A stretch of DNA of 64,000 bases, from positions 62,001 through 126,000 of the forward strand of contig CAJXVM010000007.1 of assembly GCA_913061095.1 (NCBI GenBank), in the 5' to 3' direction. This DNA comes from an uncultured Ignavibacteria bacterium (lineage in GTDB: Bacteria > Bacteroidota > Ignavibacteria > SZUA-365). The position numbers and the translations under genes were made by a program. Positions 10,280 to 20,712 of the stretch are shown piece by piece (the first letter of the stretch is position 1; every line of letters starts with the position of its first letter). The notes under the pieces were generated by a model, which saw only the letters and a list, made by a program, of their open reading frames with translations, was not told the origin of the DNA and ran no database searches.

Positions 10280-11644
10280 CTAGTAAGTCCCGGCGGTGCG
10301 CTCCCAGTCGGGATTGTACACTTCATTGCGCTTGGTGGAATGCACCAGTTCATAGCTGTTGAATCCGCCGCGATCGACAAAGATGAATTCCACGCCGCTC
10401 TCGATGTAGTCATAGCGCCAGATCTCGTGCGGCTTCATATCGCTCTCACTGGAACGGCGATCGACGTAGTCGGGTGGTCCGTAGAGGATATACACCCGCC
10501 CCCGATCAGATCGCCAGCCTTCACGGAACGACGAACGGAACTGTTCATTCGTAACTGCGATGCGCTGCTGATATTCTTCGTAGAATTCATTGCGCGGCGT
10601 GTTGACGTCGGGATCACGGTCGCGCCAGAATTTCGTCATGAATTTCCTCTTGGGTTCCGACCCTTCGAGCGAATCCCAGATATTCTTCTCGTCGCTCGTT
10701 GCGATATATTTGGCCATCGCAAACTGATCGTCCAGCTCCGCTTCACCCATGGAGCTGAATTCCGCGGCGATCAGGTCGGCAATCGATGCCGCCACGGTGG
10801 TATCCATCGGGATGTCGGGATTGAAGACATAAAATGCCTTGCTCTGCGTGGCGGAGAATGTCCCCGTCGTGTCTCCATACGTGAGAATCAGCGTATAGAC
10901 ACCGGTCGGCAGCGGTCCCAGGTTCAATGACCCGACTTCCACACGTGAATCCATTTTACCCCTGCGCTCATGCCCTTTGCTGACCATTGTCTTCCCGTAC
11001 GAGCTGACAATCTCGCTCTTCACGACAAACATCTCGTCCTTGGCATGATAGAGCTCTGAGTAGTAGAGGAGATTCGGAAGCTGCTTCCCGTAGAGCAGCG
11101 TAGGATTCGGGACGACTTCAAGTGTATTCTTGTAGAAAATATTGGAGGCATCCTCATCGGTTCGCTTGATAGAGGATGCGAGTTCGATGTCGCTGAATAC
11201 CGTCGAACGAGTCGAAAAATCGCGCACTTCGAACATGACCTCCACACTGTCGCTGACGGCGGGACGCGCTTCATCCCGTGAGATGACGGCAAATTTGTAC
11301 CGCCCCGGTTCAAGGAGAAAATGTACGCGCCCGATAAGGGTTTTGTTGGTGAGTCCGACCGTGTCCTTCACGGAAACCGGTACGCGCCAGGTTTTCAGGA
11401 TAGGATCCTGCTCATCATCCTCCCGCCGGATGATCGTGTGAATGACAGCAGCGGCGGTAAACCGGTCTGCCTGTTGTTCGTACGCGAGCCCGGTACGCGG
11501 AAGGGAGTAGTACAGTTCAACGAAACTGTTGTCTTTGTCATAGCGGAATGATGCAAGATCAATGCTCATCCGCAGGTCGGGTTCCTGTCCATTCGCAATG
11601 ATCGGCAGGAACAGCAGGCAGGCGAGGATGAAGCGATGTACCAT
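10280..11644 (-). CDS. GWxTD domain-containing protein
   Basis: FWRDRDPDVNTPRNEFYEEYQQRIAVTNEQF...EGWRSDRGRVYILYGPPD; signal peptide after internal Met. Confidence 0.87.
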   Translation of the reverse strand: MVHRFILACLLFLPIIANGQEPDLRMSIDLASFRYDKDNSFVELYYSLPRTGLAYEQQADRFTAAAVIHTIIRREDDEQDPILKTWRVPVSVKDTVGLTNKTLIGRVHFLLEPGRYKFAVISRDEARPAVSDSVEVMFEVRDFSTRSTVFSDIELASSIKRTDEDASNIFYKNTLEVVPNPTLLYGKQLPNLLYYSELYHAKDEMFVVKSEIVSSYGKTMVSKGHERRGKMDSRVEVGSLNLGPLPTGVYTLILTYGDTTGTFSATQSKAFYVFNPDIPMDTTVAASIADLIAAEFSSMGEAELDDQFAMAKYIATSDEKNIWDSLEGSEPKRKFMTKFWRDRDPDVNTPRNEFYEEYQQRIAVTNEQFRSSFREGWRSDRGRVYILYGPPDYVDRRSSESDMKPHEIWRYDYIESGVEFIFVDRGGFNSYELVHSTKRNEVYNPDWERTAGTY

Positions 11645-11749
11645 GAGCAAATCCTGATTTCTGGACAATATGCCTGTGCCGGCACTGTCATATAAAGTAG
11701 TAAAGCGGCGAAAGAATACAATGCGATTCTTCGTCACCCCATCAACATG

Positions 11750-11775
11750 AAGGGCTCCGCAAATGCGGAGCCCTT
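11750..11775 (-). terminator. Intergenic hairpin, possible terminator
   Basis: AAGGGCTCCGC-AAAT-GCGGAGCCCTT perfect 11-bp stem downstream of a minus-strand gene; no clear U-tract. Confidence 0.45.
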
Positions 11776-11797
11776 CGGTCAGACATCGTTCTGAGCC

Positions 11798-12847
11798 TCA
11801 GAAGCCCAGTCCGACGGTAATCACATGATTGCCGTCGAAGGTTTTCATGTTCCGGTAGGCATAGTCTACGATGATGGCAAGGTCACCGGCATCGAAATTC
11901 ACGCCGGCACCGAATGCCGCATCATATTCATATGCGCTCTCCCCTGCGAAGTCTTCCGTGTCACCACCTGGAAGATTGTAGGAACCACGCAGGAAGAAGA
12001 AATTGCGGAACCCGTATTCCAGTCCGACACGGTACTGGTCCGCAAGGAAGTTGTTGTTTTCAAAGGCGCCGGACACCGTGAGATTATGCAGATCCTGGAA
12101 ACTCTTCGTGTAGGCCATCCCGAGCTCCAGAGAGGTCGGCATGCTGAAGCCGGCAGCCTCGATCCGCAGGAGCTGCGGATCACGCTTGCTGTCGAGCTCG
12201 TCGACGCGGCGCGTCAGACCGGCACCCTCGTACTGCATATTGCCTCCGAGATGACGGAGGGTCACGCCAAGCGAGAGACCGCGCAGCCCGGCGAGGCCCT
12301 GGTACTGCACACCGATGTCGAATGCAGTATTCGAGGCCGAAACACGGTACTGATCCTCACTGATGAGATATGCAGACACACCGGCACGGATGCGATCGGT
12401 GAGAGCACGGGAGTATGTCAGACCAAGGGCAATGAAGTTCGGTGACCACGTCGCCCCGGTTCCGTCAGGATTGCGTTCGTCGGTGAGTTCGATGTCACCG
12501 AACGAGAGGGATTTCACAGAGAAGGCCAGATACCCGAAGCCCGAGAACTGTGCTCCGACAGCCGCATAATCCACACCGATATCGCCGAATGACTGTGTGT
12601 GCGAGAACATGGCTTCCGCCGTATGCTTGCTCGCCGCCAGACCTGCGGGATTGTAGTAGATCGCATTGAGCCCTGAAATCCCGGCGCTGTAGGCACTTCC
12701 GAGCGCGATGCCCTGGGCGCCCACCGGGACCAGCAGCTGATCAGCACCAGCTGTCCCTGAGCGACCGCCACCCTGGGCCATCGCAGCGGAGCCCAGCACA
12801 ACGAGCGCCATCGCGAATGCCAAGATAGATGAAAGCGTAGTACGCAT
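11798..12847 (-). CDS. PorV/PorQ family outer-membrane protein
   Basis: Signal peptide, then GADQLLVPVGAQGIALGSAYSAGISGLNAIYYNPAGLA, typical of the PorV/PorQ family. Confidence 0.87.
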   Translation of the reverse strand: MRTTLSSILAFAMALVVLGSAAMAQGGGRSGTAGADQLLVPVGAQGIALGSAYSAGISGLNAIYYNPAGLAASKHTAEAMFSHTQSFGDIGVDYAAVGAQFSGFGYLAFSVKSLSFGDIELTDERNPDGTGATWSPNFIALGLTYSRALTDRIRAGVSAYLISEDQYRVSASNTAFDIGVQYQGLAGLRGLSLGVTLRHLGGNMQYEGAGLTRRVDELDSKRDPQLLRIEAAGFSMPTSLELGMAYTKSFQDLHNLTVSGAFENNNFLADQYRVGLEYGFRNFFFLRGSYNLPGGDTEDFAGESAYEYDAAFGAGVNFDAGDLAIIVDYAYRNMKTFDGNHVITVGLGF

Positions 12848-12919
12848 AATATATCTCCTTAATGATGTACCTGATTCACAACTGTTGTTCATCGTCATCG
12901 TTCAGCAGACAGCATCACA

Positions 12920-15900
12920 TCAGATGCGATCGAGATACTGCGCCTCAGTGACCACACCGAGCTTGAGTACCTTCTCCGTGTCGAGATCAGGCAGTTCGAT
13001 GTGGATGATGTACATCCCGCTGGCGACAGGGAGCCCGTTGTCGTTCTGGAGATCCCAGGTGGCGAGCTGTGTGTTGTCATTCTTCTCGAAGGAGCGGACC
13101 AGCGTACCCGACACCGAGTAGATGCGGAAGTTGGCACGCGGCGGAAGATGATTGAACGTCACAAATCGCTGATACTTGTTCAGCTCCTGCTCGTTCGATC
13201 CGAGATACGGGTTGGGGAAGACCTGGATGTCGGTGATGTCTTCCGCCGCGACCGCATCGGAATATGTCGCCTCGGTTGTTGTGAATGTGAATACATCATT
13301 GTCCTTGAAGGGGACATTCGGAATGACGGTGATTGTGTATCCGTCATCCCACGGATACTTGACCGGACCTTCTGCAATGTTGAGCGGCCACCATGCATAG
13401 ACAATCGGAATCGCATTCGAGATGGCCGCGTTGTAGAAGGAAAATTCCGGACCGGTGTAACTGGAATTCGGAGTTTCGCTGTAGGGTTCGTTAACGACGA
13501 AGAAATATTCGCGATCACCGGGATTGCCGGTCGGTGCGAACGTGGCGTCCTGAGCGGCACCCTCGCGCTGCTCCACGAGCATCCACGACAGCTGCTTCTC
13601 ATTATTCGGATCGGTAACATCCCAGACAGAAACGGGCGAATCGGAGTATGAACCGAACCCGTAGTTGACGTTGACCGTATCGTCGGACTGGTTGCGGAGA
13701 TACACATAGCCCTTCGACGTATTGTTGCGATCGAAGCGGATCTCCACAATCTGGTTCACTTCATACGGCATGATACTGCTTCCGAAGAAGTCCCACCCGA
13801 CAAGGAAGAACCCGGCGTATGCATCATACACCTGTGGTCCACCGGTGTGAGTGATGTCGAGGATCTCCGCGCCGGTCTGATAAATGCCGTTACCGATAAT
13901 ACCGACCTGGAATCCGTCCATGATGTAGCCGGCCTGAAGACCGCCGTACACCTCGGAATTGGTCACCAGCTGCTCGTTGTCATCGATATCTCTGAGATTC
14001 CAGCCGAAGTAGTCGAACTCCAGCGGATCGCCGTGGAAATCGACAGTCCGCTTCCCGAGGGATGCAAAGGTCACTTCATAGTTGTGACCGGTCAGCGCGT
14101 TGGGGTCGATGACCTTGACCTGCACCTCACCGGTGGCGATACCGGAAGTATGCATGACCTGGAGCATCTCGCCGACCTCGGCGCCGGCACGATAGCCGGG
14201 ATCGAGGGTCTTGGGACGCAGTTCGATGATCACAGGTGTCGACTCCAGCTGGCGCGGTGTCGCTTCCGGATCGGGATTGTATGAATAGGCGGTCACCGCA
14301 AAATAATACGGCTGATTGTTGACCAGCGGGCGATCGGTGATCGCGTCATTCTTCAGTTCGATCAGACGTTCGATGCCAGAGTCGGTCCCGAACTGCACCG
14401 GCAGCGTCACGACCGCACCGGTCTTCGGATCGATGACTTCGTCGAAAATCGTCGCCACGTTGTCGATCACGTCAAATGTGGCGATGCGCACCGCGTCGTC
14501 GATGGTCGAACTCGACGAAGGGAACTGATAAACATTGTATCCCTGGAACGCGAAGCCCTCATCTTCGAAGCTCTCTGTCCGGTTGACTCCTTCGAAATCA
14601 CCCCATGTCAGGATGATGGTGTTATCCTGCAGCGAAGATACCACCTGCGGTGACGGGGGCGCCTGTGGGAGGTCGAAGTTGTTGTCGAAGGCCAGCTGTG
14701 CAAAGCGATCGTAGTAGCGCAGCACCTGCAGGCTGGAAATGCGGTCGGAACCGCGGCCGACGATGCGGGAGACCACCACTTCCTGCGTGTTGATTTCTCC
14801 GTTTTCCAGGTCCGTGCTGCTGTTGAGCGTGAACGGTCCCGTGGTCATCAGGAAACGCCGGTCATCGGGTGCATTGACGATACCGTCGATCCAGCCGGTC
14901 TTCGTAACGGGGTCACCCGCGAGCGTGACGGCCACTTCCTGACCCGTTGTAGGATCCACGAACGGCTGGCCGTCATACAGCTTCGACTGCAGGTAATTGT
15001 ACATCTGTATCGCGCCTTCCGCGGTACCGAGGTCGGGATCCGCATAGACGGCGTCCGAGTTGATATAGAAAGCGAAGGAGGAGACCTCGAGGTTCTTCCA
15101 CCCTTCGAGCGTGCCAAAGTTGTAGATGGCCTCGTCACCTTCCTCACCGGGGACCACCGGTCCCTGGAAGAAGTCGTATCCGGCCGCGGGCGGAATGCCG
15201 TACACGTCGTCCTGGGCGAGACCGTTGTAGACGTATCCCAGCGAGAGCGTCGTGTCGATACCGACGAGATCATCACCGGCATCGCCGAGATCGGGATCCG
15301 ACCACTGTGCGAAATAGGCTTCCTCGAGGTCCTGTCCGCCCTTGTTGATGACGGTGTACTTGGTGAACACCATGTTGCCGAGCGGACCGGTCTGATTGTA
15401 GCCCCAGACGAGTGTCTGAACCTCTACTCCGATCGGGGAGGTACCGTACAGATTACTTGTCCGTGCCGGATCAAGATCGTTCGAGACAAACCAGAGCACC
15501 TCATCACCGATCAGGAACGGCGTATCGACGTTCTCATCTCCATCGAGATAGTTATCGAAATTCGGATTGTAGGTACCGGAGTTGTCATTGTCGTAGTACG
15601 GGGCGCCAAACTCATCGGGCCACTCCATGAAGTCGGTACGCAGACGTTCCTGCTCTGCGGTTGTCAGGAGCTCGAATGCCGCACGGGTGGCTTTCCGGAC
15701 CTTGAAAATCCGATGCCGGGGATCGTTCGGATCTGCTGTGCCGTCAGGCTTGATGTTCCCGGCCTGAAGGCCCTGACTGTATGTTGATCCGCCGATGCGA
15801 ATCTCACCCTGGATCTTTCCGCCCCAGACGAGCCCATCCTGGAAAATCGCATATTTCGCGCTTCCGGTCGGCCACTCGAGGCCGGAACCATCCGTCTGCG

Positions 15901-16093
15901 GGTTATGCGAGGTGGATCCGTTGTTGGAAATCCACATCAGGATGTTGTTGATCGAGATAAAATCATAGACATCGTTATCCGACGTCTTTTGGATTCTGCC
16001 TTTGTCCTTGCCGCCTTCATGCTCTCCAGCCTGCATCATGCCGGCACAACAGAGCAGAGCGAGCGACAGGAACAGCCTTCCAATCAAGTTCAT
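12920..16093 (-). CDS. Large secreted protein with C-terminal T9SS-like sorting domain
   Basis: Signal peptide; C-terminal IQVFPNPYLG...FRIYSVSGTLVRSFEKND...WDLQNDNGLPVASGMYIIHIE. Confidence 0.78.
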   Translation of the reverse strand: MNLIGRLFLSLALLCCAGMMQAGEHEGGKDKGRIQKTSDNDVYDFISINNILMWISNNGSTSHNPQTDGSGLEWPTGSAKYAIFQDGLVWGGKIQGEIRIGGSTYSQGLQAGNIKPDGTADPNDPRHRIFKVRKATRAAFELLTTAEQERLRTDFMEWPDEFGAPYYDNDNSGTYNPNFDNYLDGDENVDTPFLIGDEVLWFVSNDLDPARTSNLYGTSPIGVEVQTLVWGYNQTGPLGNMVFTKYTVINKGGQDLEEAYFAQWSDPDLGDAGDDLVGIDTTLSLGYVYNGLAQDDVYGIPPAAGYDFFQGPVVPGEEGDEAIYNFGTLEGWKNLEVSSFAFYINSDAVYADPDLGTAEGAIQMYNYLQSKLYDGQPFVDPTTGQEVAVTLAGDPVTKTGWIDGIVNAPDDRRFLMTTGPFTLNSSTDLENGEINTQEVVVSRIVGRGSDRISSLQVLRYYDRFAQLAFDNNFDLPQAPPSPQVVSSLQDNTIILTWGDFEGVNRTESFEDEGFAFQGYNVYQFPSSSSTIDDAVRIATFDVIDNVATIFDEVIDPKTGAVVTLPVQFGTDSGIERLIELKNDAITDRPLVNNQPYYFAVTAYSYNPDPEATPRQLESTPVIIELRPKTLDPGYRAGAEVGEMLQVMHTSGIATGEVQVKVIDPNALTGHNYEVTFASLGKRTVDFHGDPLEFDYFGWNLRDIDDNEQLVTNSEVYGGLQAGYIMDGFQVGIIGNGIYQTGAEILDITHTGGPQVYDAYAGFFLVGWDFFGSSIMPYEVNQIVEIRFDRNNTSKGYVYLRNQSDDTVNVNYGFGSYSDSPVSVWDVTDPNNEKQLSWMLVEQREGAAQDATFAPTGNPGDREYFFVVNEPYSETPNSSYTGPEFSFYNAAISNAIPIVYAWWPLNIAEGPVKYPWDDGYTITVIPNVPFKDNDVFTFTTTEATYSDAVAAEDITDIQVFPNPYLGSNEQELNKYQRFVTFNHLPPRANFRIYSVSGTLVRSFEKNDNTQLATWDLQNDNGLPVASGMYIIHIELPDLDTEKVLKLGVVTEAQYLDRI

Positions 16094-16152
16094 GCTCAGT
16101 CTCCTTGTATTACTTCTACGAAAATTCATGGAAATCATGCCTGCCAGAGAAA

Positions 16153-19100
16153 CTAGAAGTTCAACCGCAGACCGAGACGCACCTGCCGCGGAGGACCATA
16201 CAGGTTCGCATTCATCAGAACGGTCTGATAGTAGTAGTCTCTGTACAGATCAGCAAACACATTGCCAAATTCCTGGTAGGTTTGCAGCTGCTGTTTTCCT
16301 GCGATCGTGGAGAGATATCCGTCGTCGCTGGCGCTGCCAGACTGCATGAAGACGTCCTCCACATTTTTCGTGTCGAGCAGGTTGATCACCCAGATGTAGA
16401 AGTTGACATCGAGACCGGCGATGGAAACAGTTTTGTCAAGGCGCGCATCAAGCTGGAACATCCATGGTGTGCGCGACTCGTTGAGCACTTCCACCGGCTG
16501 ACGGCGATTCTCGTAACTGTTCTCATCCACGCGGGTATAGGGATGTCCGCTATTGAACTTGAACAGAATATTCAGTCCAAGACGCTCGAGTGGGTGCATG
16601 CCACCAAGCATCGGACCGTCATCGCGACCGAACCGGTAATCGATATTGATCGTGCCACGATGCGTCTGATCGAAATCAAGCGCGGTGGTGTATTTCGGCA
16701 GAAACGGTGTTTCCGTCGGGGAAAGCCAAATGGCGCGGAAGGCGGTCGACGGAGCCGAACCTGTTCCTCTCGCATCCGAGTAGGTGTAGTCGACGGAAGC
16801 CTGAACGCGTTCGACTCGCCGCAGATTGATCTTGAGCGAAACTCCCGAGGTCGTCGCAAAATCGCCGTTCGTCCACACGTAGTACGCGAGATGCTGCGCA
16901 CCGGAAGCGGCAAGAATCTGCTGCTGCTGAATCTGGTCGCGAATATCCTTGTAGAACGCGCCGATGTCGAATGCGAGGTTATCCCCGATCTGCTGGCGGA
17001 AACCAAAGTCGTACTGAATGGTAGTTTCGGGTCTGACACCAAAGCCGACCGGATTCTGGATCGCGTATCCACCACGAATGTTATCGGCGGCAAGGGCGTT
17101 GCCCAGGTACACGTCACGCAGACGGGACTGCTGAACAAACTTTCCGTACTGGGCGTAAAAAACGGTTTGATCGGTCACCGGGAAGGAGAAACCGATACGG
17201 GGACTGAAGGTAGAGCTGATCTCCACATCCTTCAGATTGCTGGGATCCTGAAGAATCATCCCCTCGTCGTCGAACTGGACATTGTTCGGATTGACGAATT
17301 CCTTGGTGTCCGTATCAATGTAATCCCAGCGAAGACCGAGATTGATCACGAGATCCTCAAGCTCGATCTTGTCAAGGGCGTAGACAGACGCAAAGACCGG
17401 GTTCTTCGGACCGTTCGGCCCGTCGTCGAGTGAGGCGCCCCACTGATCATAACCGAAGTAATTGGTTCGGGAGTTCACCGCCTGCTGAGTGGGCGTGGCA
17501 TCCGGATTCGCCCGGGAGAAGCTTTTCAGTGTGAATGCAGCAATGTCGAACTGCCGGATATCATACTGCGACGCCTCACCACCAACCTTGATCTCATGGG
17601 TTCGACCAATCTGATGGACAAAATTCAGCTTGGCACTGATCGAAGAGTAGCGGTCCTTCTGATATGCATAACCACGGGCAGGTGAACCGTAGACTTCATA
17701 CTGGTCGCCGAACAGCTGAATCGGGAGGGGGGCAACGCCATCACCACGAAAATCATAGCCCAGGGCGGAGTTCGCAATGGAGTCGCCATAGGCGAAGATG
17801 TCATGCTGATGCTCCGCGTCCATCGCCAGGTTGAAATTCCCGAAGTAATTGATGAACAGTTCATAGAACGTATTCTGGCTGAGCAGATGCGTAAGTTTCA
17901 GGTTCGCGCTCCAGTCCTCGTTCTCGATGCTGAGCGAGCGATGCTGATTCCCGTAGGTGATTGTTCCGACCGGGTCGTACTCCCATTGATTGGTCGCTTC
18001 ATTGAACGATGCCGTGCGTCCAACCTGATAGCCGCGCTGGATTGGTCCGTCGGACGGGACCGGATTCACCGTTCCGACGGTGTAATCCCCGTCTCGACCG
18101 GCAGAATATCCGTACGTACCGCCGATGCGGATATTGATGGGATTCAGGTCGATCGTCATGTTCCCGTTGATGGCGTAGGCCTCAACGGCGTTGTTGTAAA
18201 TGAGTCCACCCGGATAGGTGTAATCAATCTTCCGTGCACTCGAACCGAGGCGCGGATCGAAAATACCTACCTTCTCCTGCTCTTCAGGGGCAAGTAATGC
18301 GTGCGCATCCGTGGCCCTGAGCAGCATATCATAATCATCCGCAAGTGTCATAGGATTGCGATATGTGGCCGGCGTGCGAGAGAATGTATTCTGTCCCGCA
18401 ACGAAGAAACGGACCGGACCGTAAATGGGACCGCCGGCGGTGAGGACATACTGGCTGTAGCCATAATTGTACGAACCGAGAAAATTCTCATCTCCCGGAT
18501 CGTTCCAGCTGTCGGTAATCGCCTCGAATCCGAACTGCAGTTTCCGACTGCCCGTCCGCGTGGTGGTCATGATCAGTCCGCCGTTGGCGCCGCCAAACTC
18601 AGCGGAATATCCACCGGCCTGAAAATTGATCTCCTTGATGGCGTTGTTGATCACCGTAAGCGAGCGACCACCGTACACGGGATCATTTGCGTTCACGCCG
18701 TCAACGACATAGGCGGTTGCATCCCCGCGGCTGCCGCGAACATAGATTTCACCGTCCTGGCTGACAATACCGGCCTGGAGTGCAACGATTCCGTCCACAC
18801 CGCGCACAGGAAGATTCTCAATCTGTTCCTGTGTGACCGTTGACTTGTTGTTCGTCACGTTCTTGTCGACCAGCGGTTTTTCCGCGATGATTTCCACCTC
18901 GCCGACCTTGAAGGCCTCGCTGGGAAGCTGGAAATCCACCGTCCTGGTCTCGTTGGACTTGATAAGCACGTCACGGATCGTTATCTGCTGGTAGCCGATA
19001 TAGCTGGCGACAAGCGTCACCTCACCGATCGGCACGTTCAGAATGACGTACTCCCCGTTGATATTCGTGGCCGCGCCGCGATCCGTCCCCTCAATGACGA

Positions 19101-19227
19101 CGTTCGCGCCGATCAGCGGCTCACCTGTCTCGCGGTCCGTGACCTTTCCGGCGATCTTACCTGTCTGTGCCATGACAGCAACCGGAAAGAGCATGCAGAG
19201 GACCGCAATCAGTATCCGTTTATGCAT
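16153..19227 (-). CDS. TonB-dependent receptor with carboxypeptidase-like regulatory domain
   Basis: GKIAGKVTDRETGEPLIGANVVIEGTDRGAATNINGEYVILNVPIGEVTLVASYIGYQ; plug domain VRGVDGIVALQAGIVSQDGEIYVRGSRGDATAYVVDGV; barrel to C-terminal LRLNF. Confidence 0.95.
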   Translation of the reverse strand: MHKRILIAVLCMLFPVAVMAQTGKIAGKVTDRETGEPLIGANVVIEGTDRGAATNINGEYVILNVPIGEVTLVASYIGYQQITIRDVLIKSNETRTVDFQLPSEAFKVGEVEIIAEKPLVDKNVTNNKSTVTQEQIENLPVRGVDGIVALQAGIVSQDGEIYVRGSRGDATAYVVDGVNANDPVYGGRSLTVINNAIKEINFQAGGYSAEFGGANGGLIMTTTRTGSRKLQFGFEAITDSWNDPGDENFLGSYNYGYSQYVLTAGGPIYGPVRFFVAGQNTFSRTPATYRNPMTLADDYDMLLRATDAHALLAPEEQEKVGIFDPRLGSSARKIDYTYPGGLIYNNAVEAYAINGNMTIDLNPINIRIGGTYGYSAGRDGDYTVGTVNPVPSDGPIQRGYQVGRTASFNEATNQWEYDPVGTITYGNQHRSLSIENEDWSANLKLTHLLSQNTFYELFINYFGNFNLAMDAEHQHDIFAYGDSIANSALGYDFRGDGVAPLPIQLFGDQYEVYGSPARGYAYQKDRYSSISAKLNFVHQIGRTHEIKVGGEASQYDIRQFDIAAFTLKSFSRANPDATPTQQAVNSRTNYFGYDQWGASLDDGPNGPKNPVFASVYALDKIELEDLVINLGLRWDYIDTDTKEFVNPNNVQFDDEGMILQDPSNLKDVEISSTFSPRIGFSFPVTDQTVFYAQYGKFVQQSRLRDVYLGNALAADNIRGGYAIQNPVGFGVRPETTIQYDFGFRQQIGDNLAFDIGAFYKDIRDQIQQQQILAASGAQHLAYYVWTNGDFATTSGVSLKINLRRVERVQASVDYTYSDARGTGSAPSTAFRAIWLSPTETPFLPKYTTALDFDQTHRGTINIDYRFGRDDGPMLGGMHPLERLGLNILFKFNSGHPYTRVDENSYENRRQPVEVLNESRTPWMFQLDARLDKTVSIAGLDVNFYIWVINLLDTKNVEDVFMQSGSASDDGYLSTIAGKQQLQTYQEFGNVFADLYRDYYYQTVLMNANLYGPPRQVRLGLRLNF

Positions 19228-19353
19228 AATATCCTCCTTCAGAACTTGAGAAATCGTTGCTTACTCGTTCATCCTCCTGAAGCTCCGCTGCAATTGGGAC
19301 AGTCCTTCCATTGTTCCACCAATCCTGCCCCGAGCGGAAACACTGATCATTGA

Positions 19354-20088
19354 TCAGGGAGTGTCGTCCGTAAGGCGTAGAACATCAAGCTCCTCCTGTT
19401 CACCCGTGCCGACGATGATGAAGGAGTAGCGGAAGCCTGCCTGGAAATCGTAATCAAACTGCGAAGCGGTGATCACGGTGCCGCCCTCACGGCTGATAAA
19501 ACAGGTCGCGCTCTGCGCCGGGATGATTTCATAGGCGGACAGCCATCCCGCGGGGACAGGGTCGACGAGCGACTCGAAATTGTTCCCCTCGACACTTTTC
19601 GCGATGCCGTAATCAATACCGTCGAAATTCAGGTTGATCACCTTGAGCGCCGCTTCGGAGCTGTCTGCGAGCGGCGTCGTCTCATCGGCGTACGTAAAGC
19701 GCTCCTGCGTGCTCATCAGTTCGATGTCATCGACATTCTGGAAGAATGCCATCGTGATCTTGGTCAGCGAACGGACACTCACGAGACGCCGGAATACCGA
19801 CTGCGACGTGTCTGCGCCCGCGGGCACCACACGAAGGAACCTGTTTCCGGAATTGATGGTCAGGTAGTCGGAATTGTCCTTGTAGCTGACACCACTGAGC
19901 ACCTTTTCATCGTCCACCCAGATATCGACGGCGGGTGCGTCAGATACCGCATGGACGAATCGGACCTCCGAGATAATACGGTCCAGAACTGGCGGGTTGG
20001 GTTCATCGATGCATCCGTTGAACATCGCTCCTGATGCCAGAAGCACGATAACCAGCAACCCTGCTTTGCGTAGCAGCTTTTGTTGCAT
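19354..20088 (-). CDS. DUF4397-like lipoprotein
   Basis: Lipobox MFNGC; VRFVHAVSDAPAVDIWVDDEKVLSGVSYKDNSDYLTINSGNRFLRVVPAG. Confidence 0.82.
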   Translation of the reverse strand: MQQKLLRKAGLLVIVLLASGAMFNGCIDEPNPPVLDRIISEVRFVHAVSDAPAVDIWVDDEKVLSGVSYKDNSDYLTINSGNRFLRVVPAGADTSQSVFRRLVSVRSLTKITMAFFQNVDDIELMSTQERFTYADETTPLADSSEAALKVINLNFDGIDYGIAKSVEGNNFESLVDPVPAGWLSAYEIIPAQSATCFISREGGTVITASQFDYDFQAGFRYSFIIVGTGEQEELDVLRLTDDTP

Positions 20089-20535
20089 AGGTCCTCCTGT
20101 AAAGGTTGAGTAATGCATGAAGAAAGATCTGTCTATCCGATCTGTTATCTGCGAACGGGGAATTACAGCGCAATCGCGCTGCGTTCCGAATACGATCTAT
20201 GGGCAATCTGTGGAATACGCGGGCTCAAGTATGATTCACCACGAAAGATGGTGAGAAGAGGCGTGTGTCAATCAGTACGGGAAAACATACGATTGAAGCG
20301 CAAAAAAAGCAACCTCGATCTCATTCACAAGCGCTTTCAGTAGCTCCCGTCCGGATGTGCCGGAGTCTGCTTGAACTGCCGATCTCCCGGCGGCCACGGC
20401 AACGCCCCAATATATGACATTTTTCTCTCGAATCACGATCTCCACGGCGAATTTGAAGAAAAAATATCCCGCCATTTTCTCTGCGGAAACACTTGACATT
20501 CCCTTCCCTGAAACATATTTTTATTATCTCCATAT

Positions 20536-20607
20536 TCCTCGGTAGCTCAATGGTAGAGCATGCGGCTGTTAACCGCAGGGTTGCAAGTTCGAGTCTTGCC
20601 CGGGGAG
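20536..20607 (+). tRNA. tRNA-Asn (anticodon GTT)
   Basis: Acceptor TCCTCGG/CCGGGGA, D arm TAGCTCAATGGTAGAGCA, anticodon loop CTGTTAA, T arm GTTCGAGTC; 3' CCA not encoded. Confidence 0.95.
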
Positions 20608-20712
20608 CACACAGAAACAGGGCGAAGGAACGCCCATCAGCATGTTTGAAGCCCCTTCGGTCGGCCCGTTGGGGCTTTCCCGTATGTGATATCAACAACA
20701 CACGAACGCCGC

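Noticed and set aside
16105-17433. 442-aa plus-strand ORF over the TonB receptor gene
   Set aside because: Antisense shadow of a recognised TonB-dependent receptor.
20504-20534. Sigma70-like promoter TTGACA-N17-TATTTT upstream of tRNA-Asn
   Set aside because: Plausible by eye, but the promoter consensus expected for this lineage differs and the match is not unique; left out of the feature list.
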